Of a DNA stretch of 64,000 bases, positions 7,476 through 15,318 are shown piece by piece. Positions within the stretch are counted from its first letter, which is position 1, and every line of letters begins with the position of its first letter. Both the position numbers and the translations under genes were made by a program. The stretch is from NCBI GenBank assembly GCA_963758845.1, contig CAVWWX010000002.1:496001-560000 (forward strand), in the 5' to 3' direction. This DNA comes from JBDTSW01 sp963758845 (GTDB lineage: Bacteria > Actinomycetota > Thermoleophilia > Solirubrobacterales > 70-9). The notes below the pieces were generated by a model. It was not told where the DNA came from, did no database searches, and was given only the letters and a program-made list of their open reading frames with translations.

Positions 7476-8246
7476 CTACCGTACCGCCGGCACGTCGCCG
7501 ACCAGCGCCCCGACGCCGTCAACCAGCTCGGCCAACCGTGCCGAGGCAACCTCCACCGGCCGTCTGTCGTAGACGCCCGCGAAGCGATCCGCGACGGTCG
7601 AGCCGAACGCCTGGAGGTCCTGCTCGGCGCCAAGCTCCGACGCGACCGAGGTCATCCGGCAGGCCTCGATCCCGCACGGCACCACCCACTCGAACGGCTG
7701 CAGGTCGTTGTTGACGTTGATCGCGAAGCCATGGGTCGTGATCGCGCGGTTGACGTGGACGCCGATCGAGCCCACCTTCTTCGCCGGTTCGATGCCCGCC
7801 GCGAACGCCTCGGGGTCGCCGGGCGGGGGCCCGACGGTCCAGACGCCGGTCAGCCCTTCGATGCAGCCCGCCTCGACGTCGTGCTCTGCCAGCGACTCGA
7901 TCATCACCCGCTCCATCCGCCGCACGTACTCGTGGACGTCGTCGCCGTAGGGCTTCAGGGACACGATCGGGTAGCCGACGAGCTGGCCGGGGCCGTGGTA
8001 GGTCACGCGCCCGCCGCGGTCCGTCTTGGTCACGTCGATCCCCTGCATCCGGTACCAGCTCTCGCCCATCGGGAGCTCGTCGGCGGTCGTCCGGCGTCCC
8101 TTGGTGTAGACGGGGGGATGCTCGAGGAGGAGCAGGAGGTCGGGGACCTCATCGGCGTAGCGTGCGGTCTCCAGCGCCTTCTGCGCTTCGCGCGCGTAGG
8201 CGTAGGGCACCTGTCCCGTGCGAACGACCCAGACCTCGTCGGTCAT
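7476..8246 (-). CDS. lipB: Octanoyltransferase
   Basis: 256 residues. The enzyme moves an octanoyl group from acyl carrier protein to the lysine of lipoyl domains. The signature RGGRVTYHGPGQLVGYP is intact, as are VGSIGVHVNRAITTHGFAINV and the catalytic-cysteine loop PCGIEACRMTS. The N-terminal VPYAYAREAQK and LLLLEHPPVYTKGRR segments are canonical. It sits just before lipA and just after a leucine-type dehydrogenase gene (stop at 8251), so all are likely one transcript with the 2-oxoacid dehydrogenase genes whose products need lipoylation. Confidence 0.96.
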   Translation of the reverse strand: MTDEVWVVRTGQVPYAYAREAQKALETARYADEVPDLLLLLEHPPVYTKGRRTTADELPMGESWYRMQGIDVTKTDRGGRVTYHGPGQLVGYPIVSLKPYGDDVHEYVRRMERVMIESLAEHDVEAGCIEGLTGVWTVGPPPGDPEAFAAGIEPAKKVGSIGVHVNRAITTHGFAINVNNDLQPFEWVVPCGIEACRMTSVASELGAEQDLQAFGSTVADRFAGVYDRRPVEVASARLAELVDGVGALVGDVPAVR

Positions 8247-8250
8247 GCCC

Positions 8251-9312
8251 TCAGTTTGGCAGGGCGGCCGCCAGGCGCCGCTCGGCCAGCTCGCCGGCGG
8301 CGGCCAGCGGGGTGACGCCGCGCCGCTCGGCCTCGTCGAGCACGGCCGTCATGGTCGCCTCGATGCGTCGCGCCAGGTCGACGGCATGCCCGATGCCGTA
8401 GTCGTGAAGCTCGCCGTAGACGTTGATCAACCCGCCCGCATTCGCGATGAAGTCGGGCGCGTACAGGACGCCGCGCTCGGCGAGGGACTCGGCGAGCTGC
8501 GGTCTGGTGAGCTGGTTGTTCGCCGCCCCGCACACGACCTCGCAGCGCAGCTTCGGCACGGCCTCGGCGCTGATCGCGCCGCCCAGCGCGCAGGGCGCGA
8601 GCACGTCGCATCCCGCTCGCATCGCCACCGCAGGCTCCACCCAACGGGCGCCGAGCACCTCGGCCGCGGGCCGCTTGGCGACGTCTACGTCGGCGGCGAT
8701 CAGCTCACAGCCACGATCGTGGAGCCGCCGGGCAAGGCGCCCTCCCACGTGGCCCATGCCCAGGATCGCGACGCGACGGCCGTGCAGGTCCGCGGTGCCC
8801 CAGCGGTGGCGGGCGCAGGCCAGGATCGCGGCCTCCACTCCCACGGCGGTCACGGGACTGGGGTCGCCCGAGCCGCCGCCGTCCGACGGCAGCCCGGTGA
8901 CGTGGGCCGTCCGCTCGGCCACGACGGAGATGTCTGTCGGCGTCACGCCGACGTCCTCCGCGGTGATGTAGCTGCCCCCAAGCGACTCGACGAGGTCGCC
9001 GAAGTCCAGCAGCGCGGCCCGCCGCAGCTCGCCGGCGAGACCGCGGTCGGGGGCGCAGATAACACCCTTGCCGCCGCCGAGGTCGAGCCCCGCCGCGGCC
9101 GCCTTCATCGTCATTCCCTCCGACAGGCGCAGCGCGTCGCGCTCGGCGTCGCGAGGGTCGGGATACGACCAGATCCGCAGCCCGCCAAGGGCGGGCCCCA
9201 AGGCGGTCGAGTGGATCGCGACCACCATCGGCACGCCGCTGCGGGCGCCCCGGATCGCGGCGACCTCCTCGTGGGTCGGGTGCGATTGGTCGAGCTTGAC
9301 CGCGACAGCCAT
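8251..9312 (-). CDS. Leucine/branched-chain amino-acid dehydrogenase family protein
   Basis: 353 residues from the ATG at 9312 (ATGA overlap with the E2 stop; GGGAGG eight bases upstream), which I prefer to an in-frame ATG at 9327. The catalytic region reads STALGPALGGLRIW, LRLSEGMTMKAAAAGLDLGGGKGVI with the two lysines, and TAEDVGVTPTD; the nucleotide domain has VAILGMGHVGGRLARRL. Size and motifs match leucine or phenylalanine dehydrogenases rather than glutamate dehydrogenase. Coupled to a branched-chain-type 2-oxoacid dehydrogenase, it probably deaminates Leu/Ile/Val to the 2-oxoacids which that complex then oxidises. Substrate preference is inferred from context. Confidence 0.85.
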   Translation of the reverse strand: MAVAVKLDQSHPTHEEVAAIRGARSGVPMVVAIHSTALGPALGGLRIWSYPDPRDAERDALRLSEGMTMKAAAAGLDLGGGKGVICAPDRGLAGELRRAALLDFGDLVESLGGSYITAEDVGVTPTDISVVAERTAHVTGLPSDGGGSGDPSPVTAVGVEAAILACARHRWGTADLHGRRVAILGMGHVGGRLARRLHDRGCELIAADVDVAKRPAAEVLGARWVEPAVAMRAGCDVLAPCALGGAISAEAVPKLRCEVVCGAANNQLTRPQLAESLAERGVLYAPDFIANAGGLINVYGELHDYGIGHAVDLARRIEATMTAVLDEAERRGVTPLAAAGELAERRLAAALPN

Positions 9313-10616
9313 CAGCCGGCCTCCCATCCCTCGAGCCGCTCCTTGACCCGGCCCAGGAACCTCGCGGCCATCGCCCCGTCGAGGGCACGGTGGTCCCAGG
9401 ACATGGGCAGGTAGGTCATCGGCCTGACGGCGATCGCGTCATCTTCGACGACGACCGGCCGCTTGACGATCGCCTCGAGGTCGAGGATCGCCACCTGGGG
9501 CTGGTTGATGATGGGCGTCGCCAGCACCGCGCCGAACTGGCCCGGGTTCGTGATCGTGAAAGTGCCGCCGTGGACGTCATCGGGCTCGAGCTTGCCCGAG
9601 CGGGCACGCTCGGCGACGTCGGCGATGGCCGCGGCCATCCCCTCCAGGCTCAACCGCTGGGCCTTCGGGATCACCGGCACGATCAGGCCCTCATCCAGCG
9701 CCACGGCGATTCCGAGGTTGACGTCGTCGTGGTGGATCAGGTCGGACCCGTCGACGGAGGCGTTCAGCACCGGGTACTCACCCAGCGCCTCCACCGTCGC
9801 CTGGGCCACGAACGCCAGGTAGGTCAGCGGCACTCCCCGCCGGCTCATCGCCTCCTTCAGCTCGGAGCGCCGGCTCGCGACGCGGTGCATGTCGACCTCG
9901 ACGATCGTCGTGCAGTGCGCCGCGGTGTGGCGGCTGTCGACCATGTGGCGAGCGATGGCCTGGCGCATGGCCGACATCGGCTCACGCCGCCCGCCGTCGG
10001 ACGCAACGGCCGGAGCGGGCTCGGCGCCGTTCGTAGCGACGGGCTCATCCGGCTCGTCCGGCACGTAGGGCGACTCGATGTGAAGCGGCCGCTCCGCGGG
10101 CTTCCCAGCGTCGGCCTCACTGCTCCCGATGAAGGCAACCAGATCTCGCTTCCGGACCCGGCCACCGATGCCCGTCCCCTTTACCTGCTCGAGGTCGACG
10201 TCGTGCTCACTCGCAATGCGCCGAACGACTGGTGAATAGAACGAGGACCGATCCTTCTCACCCGCGGGTGAGGCGGGGGAGGAGGTCTCCCCGGAAGCCG
10301 AACTTCCGGGTCGAGAGTCCGGGGAGGCGTCCTCCCCGGCGACAGGACCCGCGGCCGATCCGTCTCGGATCTCGGCGATCGGAGTCCCAACCGCCACCGT
10401 CTCCCCTGCCTCGACGAGCAGGCTCGCGATGACGCCGGAGGCCGGACACGGGATCTCCACATCCACCTTGTCGGTGGTCACATCCGCGATCGTCTCGTCG
10501 GCCTCGACGGCGTCCCCGACCTGCTTGCGCCATTCCAGGATCGTCCCCTCGGACACCGAGATCCCCATCTGGGGCATGTGGACCTGGGTCAGGGTTTCAG
10601 TAGGCGAGGAGCTCAC
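9312..10616 (-). CDS. bkdC: 2-oxoacid dehydrogenase E2 (dihydrolipoamide acyltransferase), branched-chain type
   Basis: 434 residues starting at a GTG (10616) with AAGGAGG eight bases upstream; the start lies inside the end of the E1-beta gene. Domain order: lipoyl domain (about 10-85, lipoylated Lys50 in VTTDKVDVEIP), a Ser/Pro/Gly linker, the E3/E1-binding domain (SPVVRRIASEHDVDLEQV...GRVRKRDL), a second linker, and the acyltransferase core ending in SWDHRALDGAMAARF with active-site His and Asp. It takes acyl groups from E1 and passes them to CoA. The first linker DNA is packed with inverted repeats (see separate entry). Genes before and after encode E1 and an amino-acid dehydrogenase. Confidence 0.92.
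   Translation of the reverse strand: MSSSPTETLTQVHMPQMGISVSEGTILEWRKQVGDAVEADETIADVTTDKVDVEIPCPASGVIASLLVEAGETVAVGTPIAEIRDGSAAGPVAGEDASPDSRPGSSASGETSSPASPAGEKDRSSFYSPVVRRIASEHDVDLEQVKGTGIGGRVRKRDLVAFIGSSEADAGKPAERPLHIESPYVPDEPDEPVATNGAEPAPAVASDGGRREPMSAMRQAIARHMVDSRHTAAHCTTIVEVDMHRVASRRSELKEAMSRRGVPLTYLAFVAQATVEALGEYPVLNASVDGSDLIHHDDVNLGIAVALDEGLIVPVIPKAQRLSLEGMAAAIADVAERARSGKLEPDDVHGGTFTITNPGQFGAVLATPIINQPQVAILDLEAIVKRPVVVEDDAIAVRPMTYLPMSWDHRALDGAMAARFLGRVKERLEGWEAG
10257..10337. repeat. Four consecutive perfect inverted repeats inside the E2 linker coding region
   Basis: Within 81 bases lie the 16-base palindrome CTCACCCGCGGGTGAG (10257-10272), GGGGAG/CTCCCC (10276-10281 with 10287-10292), CCCGGAAG/CTTCCGGG around CCGAA (10290-10310), and GGGGAGG/CCTCCCC around CGT (10321-10337). 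They encode the low-complexity linker between the lipoyl and subunit-binding domains of the branched-chain E2. No such structure is seen in the linkers of the pyruvate E2 or E3 genes. Confidence 0.7.
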
Positions 10617-11592
10617 GAATGGCCTCCTTCATGTCGTCGAGCTGCGGCAGCACGGCCTGCTCGAGCGGTGGCGAGAACGGGATCGGCACGTCCGGGGCGG
10701 TCAGCCTCCGCACCGGCGCGTCGAGGTCTTCGAACGCGTGCTCGGTGATCAGGGCGGCGACTTCCGCTCCCACCCCGCACGAGCGCGTCGCCTCGTGCGC
10801 GACCAGGACCTTGCCGGTGCGCCGGGCGCTCGCGAGGACCGCATCGGTGTCGAGGGGGCAGAGCGAGCGAAGGTCGAGGACCTCGACGTCCTCGCCCAGC
10901 TCCTCGGCGGCGTCGACCGCCAGGTGCACGCTCGACCCGTAGGCGATCACGGTCAGCTCGTCGCCCTCGCGAACGGCGCGTGCCTTGCCCAGCTCGACGA
11001 GATGCTCGCCCTCCGGGACCACGCCCTTGACGTTGCGGTAGAGCCCCTTGTGCTCGAGGAAGCACACGGGGTTCGGATCACGGATGGCAGCGGCCAGCAG
11101 GCCCTTTGCGTCGTCGGCGAACGCCGGCGCGACCACCTTCAGGCCCGGTGCCTGGAGGAACCAGGCCTCGGGGTTCTGCGAGTGGAACGGCCCGCCGGAG
11201 AAGCCGCCGCCCGAGGGCAGCCGGACGACCATCGGCACGGCGACGCCCTGGCGGTAGTGCAACTTTGCGGCGACGTTCACAAGTTGGTCGAAGCCGCAGG
11301 AGATGAAGTCGGCGAACTGCATCTCGCAGACCGGCTTCAGTCCCTCGGCCGCGGCGCCGACGGCGGCGCCGATGATCGCGTTCTCGGCAAGCGGGGCGTC
11401 GATCACGCGGGCGCCCCCGAACTCCTCGATGAACCCGTCGGTGACCTTGAAGGCCCCGCCGAACGCACCGATGTCCTGGCCGAAGCAGATCACCGTGTCG
11501 TCGCGGCGCATCTCCTCACGCAGCCCGTCGGAGATGGCCTCGAGGTAGGTCATCTCACGGGTTCCGACCTCGGCGGTTGCAAGCGTCGTCAT
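10597..11592 (-). CDS. bkdB: 2-oxoacid dehydrogenase E1 component, beta subunit
   Basis: 331 residues from the ATG at 11592, which overlaps the E1-alpha stop (ATGA) and has GGAGGGCGGC upstream. Family landmarks: MTYLEAISDGLREEM, FGQDIGAFGGAFKVTDG, APLAENAIIGAAVGAA, the GGGFSGGPFHSQNPEAWF loop with the conserved His, and the transketolase C-domain VLDLRSLCPLDTD...LVAHEATRSCGVG. With the alpha subunit it forms the thiamine-diphosphate-dependent decarboxylase. Its 3' end overlaps the E2 start by 20 bases. Pyruvate or acetoin as substrate cannot be excluded from sequence, but the adjacent leucine-type dehydrogenase and separate AceE favour branched-chain oxoacids. Confidence 0.92.
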   Translation of the reverse strand: MTTLATAEVGTREMTYLEAISDGLREEMRRDDTVICFGQDIGAFGGAFKVTDGFIEEFGGARVIDAPLAENAIIGAAVGAAAEGLKPVCEMQFADFISCGFDQLVNVAAKLHYRQGVAVPMVVRLPSGGGFSGGPFHSQNPEAWFLQAPGLKVVAPAFADDAKGLLAAAIRDPNPVCFLEHKGLYRNVKGVVPEGEHLVELGKARAVREGDELTVIAYGSSVHLAVDAAEELGEDVEVLDLRSLCPLDTDAVLASARRTGKVLVAHEATRSCGVGAEVAALITEHAFEDLDAPVRRLTAPDVPIPFSPPLEQAVLPQLDDMKEAIRELLAY

Positions 11593-12713
11593 GCCGCCCT
11601 CCGCTCTCCCGCCGCCCAGCGCGACCACGGCGCCCTGCCGTCGCCGAGCGGCTCCCAGTTGTCCGCGAAGACCCCTTCGGTGGCCGTCGACGGGTCCGGC
11701 ATCGGCGAGTCGAGCGCCTGCTTGGCGCTGTCGTCGACGATCGACTTCACCTCCGCGCGGATCGAGTCGACCTCGCCCGCCGAGAAGCCGTGGTCTGCGA
11801 CGAGCCGCTCGGCGTAGCGCTCGATCGGGTCGCGCGCGGACCACTCCTCGAACATCTCGGGCGGCACGTAGCTCATGTCGTCGTGGGCGCCGTGCCCGTG
11901 CATGCGCATCGTCTGGGCCTCGATCAGCGTCGGCCCGCCGCCCTCGCGGGCGCGCTCGACCGCCGTGCGGGCGGCGTCGAAGACTTCCTCGACGTCGTTG
12001 CCGTCCACGTTCACGCCGGGGAACCCGTAGGTCCTCGCGCGCTGCACGGGGTCGGCCGCGAACTCCAATTCGTTGGGCGTCGAGTAGGCGAACCGGTTGT
12101 TCTCGAGCACGAACACCACCGGCAGGCGCTGGACGCCCGCGAGGTTCATCGCCTCGTGCCATTGCCCGTTGGCCGTCGACCCCTCGCCGAAGAACGTCAT
12201 GGCGACGCGCGACTCGCCGCGCGTCTTGAAAGCCATCGCCATCCCCGTGGCCACCAGGGCCATGTCGGGGAGCATCGACACCATCCCGACGCAGCCCAGC
12301 TCGGGGTCGCCGAAGTGCATGTTGCCGTCCTTGCCGCCGGTGACACCGCCGGACCGGCCCATGTAGTTGGCCAGGTAGCGGTCGGGCGTCAGGCCCCTGA
12401 CGAAGTGCGCTCCCAGGTCGCGGTGCAGGATGCACATCCGGTCCTCCGGGGCCAGCGTGTAGGCCGCGCCGACCGAGATCGCCTCCTGGCCGCAGCCGTC
12501 GTAGAACGACCCGGGCACCTTGCCCTGCCTGTAGAGCGTCAGGCCGCGCTCCTCGGCGGCCCGCATCATCGCCATGAACCGCAGCAGGTTCGCGCGGTCC
12601 TCCCGCTGGAGGTGGCTGGCGGGCGATCCGTTTCCGGTCGCCAGCTCGTGCAGCGCGCCGTTGACGTGCTCGCCCACGCCCTCGCTTGCGACAGCGCCAT
12701 CGCTTCGCTTCAT
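11589..12713 (-). CDS. bkdA: 2-oxoacid dehydrogenase E1 component, alpha subunit
   Basis: 374 residues, first gene of the branched-chain complex operon (E1a-E1b-E2-dehydrogenase-lipB-lipA), with GGAGAGA before the ATG. The thiamine-diphosphate motif is FFGEGSTANGQWHEAMN ending in FVLENNRF; GKVPGSFYDGCGQEAISVG and LHRDLGAHFVRG form the cofactor and substrate entrance; RMHGHGAHDDMSYVP is the phosphorylation-loop equivalent. The first 35 residues are variable. A 190-base region upstream (12714-12902) separates it from the E2-like gene and holds a 14-base direct repeat. Confidence 0.92.
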   Translation of the reverse strand: MKRSDGAVASEGVGEHVNGALHELATGNGSPASHLQREDRANLLRFMAMMRAAEERGLTLYRQGKVPGSFYDGCGQEAISVGAAYTLAPEDRMCILHRDLGAHFVRGLTPDRYLANYMGRSGGVTGGKDGNMHFGDPELGCVGMVSMLPDMALVATGMAMAFKTRGESRVAMTFFGEGSTANGQWHEAMNLAGVQRLPVVFVLENNRFAYSTPNELEFAADPVQRARTYGFPGVNVDGNDVEEVFDAARTAVERAREGGGPTLIEAQTMRMHGHGAHDDMSYVPPEMFEEWSARDPIERYAERLVADHGFSAGEVDSIRAEVKSIVDDSAKQALDSPMPDPSTATEGVFADNWEPLGDGRAPWSRWAAGERRAA

Positions 12714-12740
12714 TCTCTCCGTCCTTCGTGTGTGGCCGCC

Positions 12741-12791
12741 CTTCGGGATCTCCTGCGGGCCGGCCGGTTTGTCGCCGCTTCGGGATCTCCT
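12741..12791. repeat. 14-base direct repeat upstream of the branched-chain complex operon
   Basis: CTTCGGGATCTCCT occurs at 12741-12754 and 12778-12791, each preceded by a GCCGC-like stretch, 37 bases apart start to start, in the only non-coding region (12714-12902) upstream of bkdA. It may be a pair of operator sites. On the bkdA strand each copy reads AGGAGATCCCGAAG. No promoter can be placed with confidence. Confidence 0.4.
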
Positions 12792-12902
12792 CCGCGACGC
12801 CTACGGACGATGGGAACCGAGGGTTCCACCTCGGCGCCCTATGTCTGGATTCGCTGCCTGGTGCGAATCGCTACAGGAAGTGTATTCCCGACTGACGACG
12901 TT

Positions 12903-13550
12903 TCAAGCTTCAGGTCCCGCCAATCCGTCCACTGAGGGCTCTTCGAGGAGGGCCTTCACCCGGGCGAGGAAGCCGGCGGCCTCGGCTCCCTGCAGGATCC
13001 TGGCGTCGCACGCGAGCGAGAGCGAGCGGAGCTCCGGGCCCGGCGCACCAACCGTCAGGTGGGCGGCCTGCCCCCGGATCACCGCCCCGCTTGCCCTGGC
13101 GATCCCGATCGGGCTCAGGTCCGCGATCGAGAAGGTGGCGCCGGCCAGCTCGGGCGAGGTGATCGAGCCACCGGCGACGCGCTCGGCGAGGGCCTCGATC
13201 TCGGCGTCGATCGCCGCGACGTCCTTCTCATCTGCGTCGTGGACCGTCGGGTAGGCGACCGATCCCCCCGCGGCGACGGCCACGCCCACGTTGACCCGGG
13301 AGTAGAGCTCGAAGCGGGCGTCGCGGTAGGCGCCGTTCAGCAGCGGGAACTCCTTCAGTGCCAGGGCGCCGGCGCGGACGATCGCCCCGGTGGACGCCGA
13401 CACACCGGCCTCGACCTCGAGGTACGTGTGGGGAACCGTTGCCTTCGACTCGGCGACACGCCGCGCCTGCGCCTGCTGGGCCGCCGTGGGCTCGACGACC
13501 TCGGTTGCTCCCTTGGCGCCGGAGGCCGTTCCGGGCGTGGCGTCAGCCAC
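12903..13550 (-). CDS. E2-like acyltransferase-domain protein lacking catalytic residues
   Basis: 215 residues resembling only the C-terminal catalytic domain of dihydrolipoamide acyltransferases: ESKATVPHTYLEVEAGV, LKEFPLLNGAY, NVGVAVAAGGSVAYPTV, and GATFSIADLSPIGIA follow the domain in order. There is no lipoyl or subunit-binding domain. The active-site block that reads DHRVIDG in the neighbouring E2 here reads DARILQG, so both the catalytic His and Asp are replaced (Ala and Gln). It starts eight bases inside the lipoyl-E3 gene, so it is the last gene of the pyruvate dehydrogenase operon. A structural core subunit or regulator of the complex is plausible; acyl transfer is not expected. Confidence 0.8.
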   Translation of the reverse strand: MADATPGTASGAKGATEVVEPTAAQQAQARRVAESKATVPHTYLEVEAGVSASTGAIVRAGALALKEFPLLNGAYRDARFELYSRVNVGVAVAAGGSVAYPTVHDADEKDVAAIDAEIEALAERVAGGSITSPELAGATFSIADLSPIGIARASGAVIRGQAAHLTVGAPGPELRSLSLACDARILQGAEAAGFLARVKALLEEPSVDGLAGPEA

Positions 13551-15318
13551 GCTTGCGCTTGGGCGCGTAGAGGTCGGTGATCGTCCCCTCCGCCATCTCG
13601 GCCGAGAACATCACGGTCTCGGACAGCGTCGGGTGGGCGTGGATCGTCAGTCCCAGATCCTCGGCGTCCGCGCCCATCTCGATCGCCAGCACCGCCTCGG
13701 CGATCAGCTCGCCGGCGTTCAGCCCCACGATGCCCGCCCCCAGGACCCTCCGGCTCTCGGGGTCGATCAGGAGCTTGGTCAGGCCCTCGGGTCGGCCCAT
13801 CGAGAGCGCCCGGGCCGAGGCCTGCCAGGGGAAGACCGCCTTCTCGTAGTCGGTGCCCGACTTGACCGCATCGGACTCGGTCAGCCCCGCCCAGGCGACC
13901 TCCGGGTCCGTGTACGCGACCGAGGGGATCGCCCGCGGGTCGAACGCGACGTTCTTGCCGGCGATCACCTCGGCCGCGACCACACCTTCGTGGCTTGCCT
14001 TGTGTGCGAGCATCGGCTCCCCGGTCAGGTCGCCGATCGCCAGGATGTGCGGCACGTTCGTGCGGCGCTGCTCGTCCACGTGGACCTGCCCTCGCTCGTC
14101 GACCTCGACGCCGGCGGCGTCGAGCGCCAGCCGGTCGCCGTTGGCCTGGCGGCCGACCGCCACCAGCACCAGGTCGTAGGTACGCGGCTTGGGAGCGTCC
14201 TCGCCGTCGAACGCCACCTCCAGCCCGTCGTCGGAGGCTTTCACGGCGGCGACGCCGGTGGAGAGCAGGATCGACTCGTAACGCCCGGCGATGCGCTCCT
14301 GCAGCGGCTTCACCAGGTCGGGGTCGCAGCCGGGGATCAGCTGGTCGGTCAGCTCGACGACGTCCACCGCGCTGCCCAGCGCCTCGTAGACGGTGGCCAT
14401 CTCGAGCCCGATGATCCCGCCGCCCACCACCAAGAGCCGGTCGGGGATGCCAGGGAGCTCCAGCGCACCGGTCGAGTCCACGATCCGCTCGTCGTCGGGG
14501 AGGTCCGGCAGCATCGCGGCGCGCGACCCGGGCGCCAGGATGCAGTGCTCGAACGCGATCGACGTGCCGTCCACCTCGACCGTGTGCTCGGAGGTGAACT
14601 TCGCCTCGCCCGTCACGACGTCCACCTTGCGGCGCTTCGCGAGCCCTTCGAGCCCTCCGGTCAGCTTGCCGACGACCTCGCCCTTCCAGTCACGAAGGCG
14701 GTCGAGGTCGATGTCGGGCTGGGCGAACTTCATTCCGAACTCGGTCGCCTCCTCGGTCTCGGCCACCACCCGAGCCGCGTGCAGGAGCGCCTTCGACGGG
14801 ATGCATCCCACATTCAGGCAGACCCCGCCCAGGGACTCGTAGCGCTCGACCAGGGTCACCTCGAGCCCCAGGTCGGCGGCGCGGAACGCGGCGGTGTACC
14901 CGCCGGGACCCGAGCCCACCACCAGCACCTGCGTCTTCTTATCCGCGTCCGGCAGCTCCGCCGGCGCCGGGGAGGGGTCGGATGCTGCTCCCAGCGAAGC
15001 CTTGTCGGGCGCCGGGCCGTCCTCGGAGCCCTCATCGCCTCCGTCGCCCGACGCTGAGTCGGGGGCAGCGTCCGATCCCTCCTCAGGGTCGCTCGGTTCG
15101 AGCTCGACGATCGGCGTGCCCTCCGAGACCGCGTCGTTGACCTCGACCAGGATCTTCGTGACGGTTCCCGCCTCCGGCGAGGGCACGTCCATCGTCGCCT
15201 TCTCGGACTCGAGCGTGACGAGCGGCGCTTCCTTTGCGACCGAGTCCCCCTCCGAGACCAGGATCTCGATCACCGGGACTTCCTCGAAGTCGCCGATGTC
15301 GGGGACCTTGACCTGCAT
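13543..15318 (-). CDS. lpdA: Dihydrolipoyl dehydrogenase with N-terminal lipoyl domain
   Basis: 591 residues. Residues 1-80 are a lipoyl domain (VKVPDIGDFEEVPVIEILV, Lys40 in ESEKATMDVPSP), followed by an acidic Ser/Ala/Pro linker and a full flavoprotein disulfide reductase: VVGSGPGGYTAAFRAADLG (FAD), GGVCLNVGCIPSKALL (redox disulfide), VVGGGIIGLEMATVYEALG (NAD), AIGDLTGEPMLAHKASHEG and the C-terminal HAHPTLSE with the catalytic His-Glu pair. It reoxidises dihydrolipoyl groups of the pyruvate complex. The lipoyl-plus-linker part is a close relative of that in the adjacent E2. The start overlaps the E2 stop (TGATG). Confidence 0.95.
   Translation of the reverse strand: MQVKVPDIGDFEEVPVIEILVSEGDSVAKEAPLVTLESEKATMDVPSPEAGTVTKILVEVNDAVSEGTPIVELEPSDPEEGSDAAPDSASGDGGDEGSEDGPAPDKASLGAASDPSPAPAELPDADKKTQVLVVGSGPGGYTAAFRAADLGLEVTLVERYESLGGVCLNVGCIPSKALLHAARVVAETEEATEFGMKFAQPDIDLDRLRDWKGEVVGKLTGGLEGLAKRRKVDVVTGEAKFTSEHTVEVDGTSIAFEHCILAPGSRAAMLPDLPDDERIVDSTGALELPGIPDRLLVVGGGIIGLEMATVYEALGSAVDVVELTDQLIPGCDPDLVKPLQERIAGRYESILLSTGVAAVKASDDGLEVAFDGEDAPKPRTYDLVLVAVGRQANGDRLALDAAGVEVDERGQVHVDEQRRTNVPHILAIGDLTGEPMLAHKASHEGVVAAEVIAGKNVAFDPRAIPSVAYTDPEVAWAGLTESDAVKSGTDYEKAVFPWQASARALSMGRPEGLTKLLIDPESRRVLGAGIVGLNAGELIAEAVLAIEMGADAEDLGLTIHAHPTLSETVMFSAEMAEGTITDLYAPKRKRG
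14981..15073. repeat. Linker-coding repeat, copy A (in lipoyl-E3 gene)
   Basis: A 93-base stretch aligns without gaps to 16228-16320 in the E2 gene. By direct count 77 of 93 positions match (83%). It encodes the acidic, alanine-rich linker (for example PDSASG and KASLGAAS) after the lipoyl domain. Confidence 0.8.

Noticed and set aside
13390..15057. 555-codon plus-strand frame opposite the lipoyl-E3 gene
   Set aside because: Shadow of a strongly conserved gene on the other strand.
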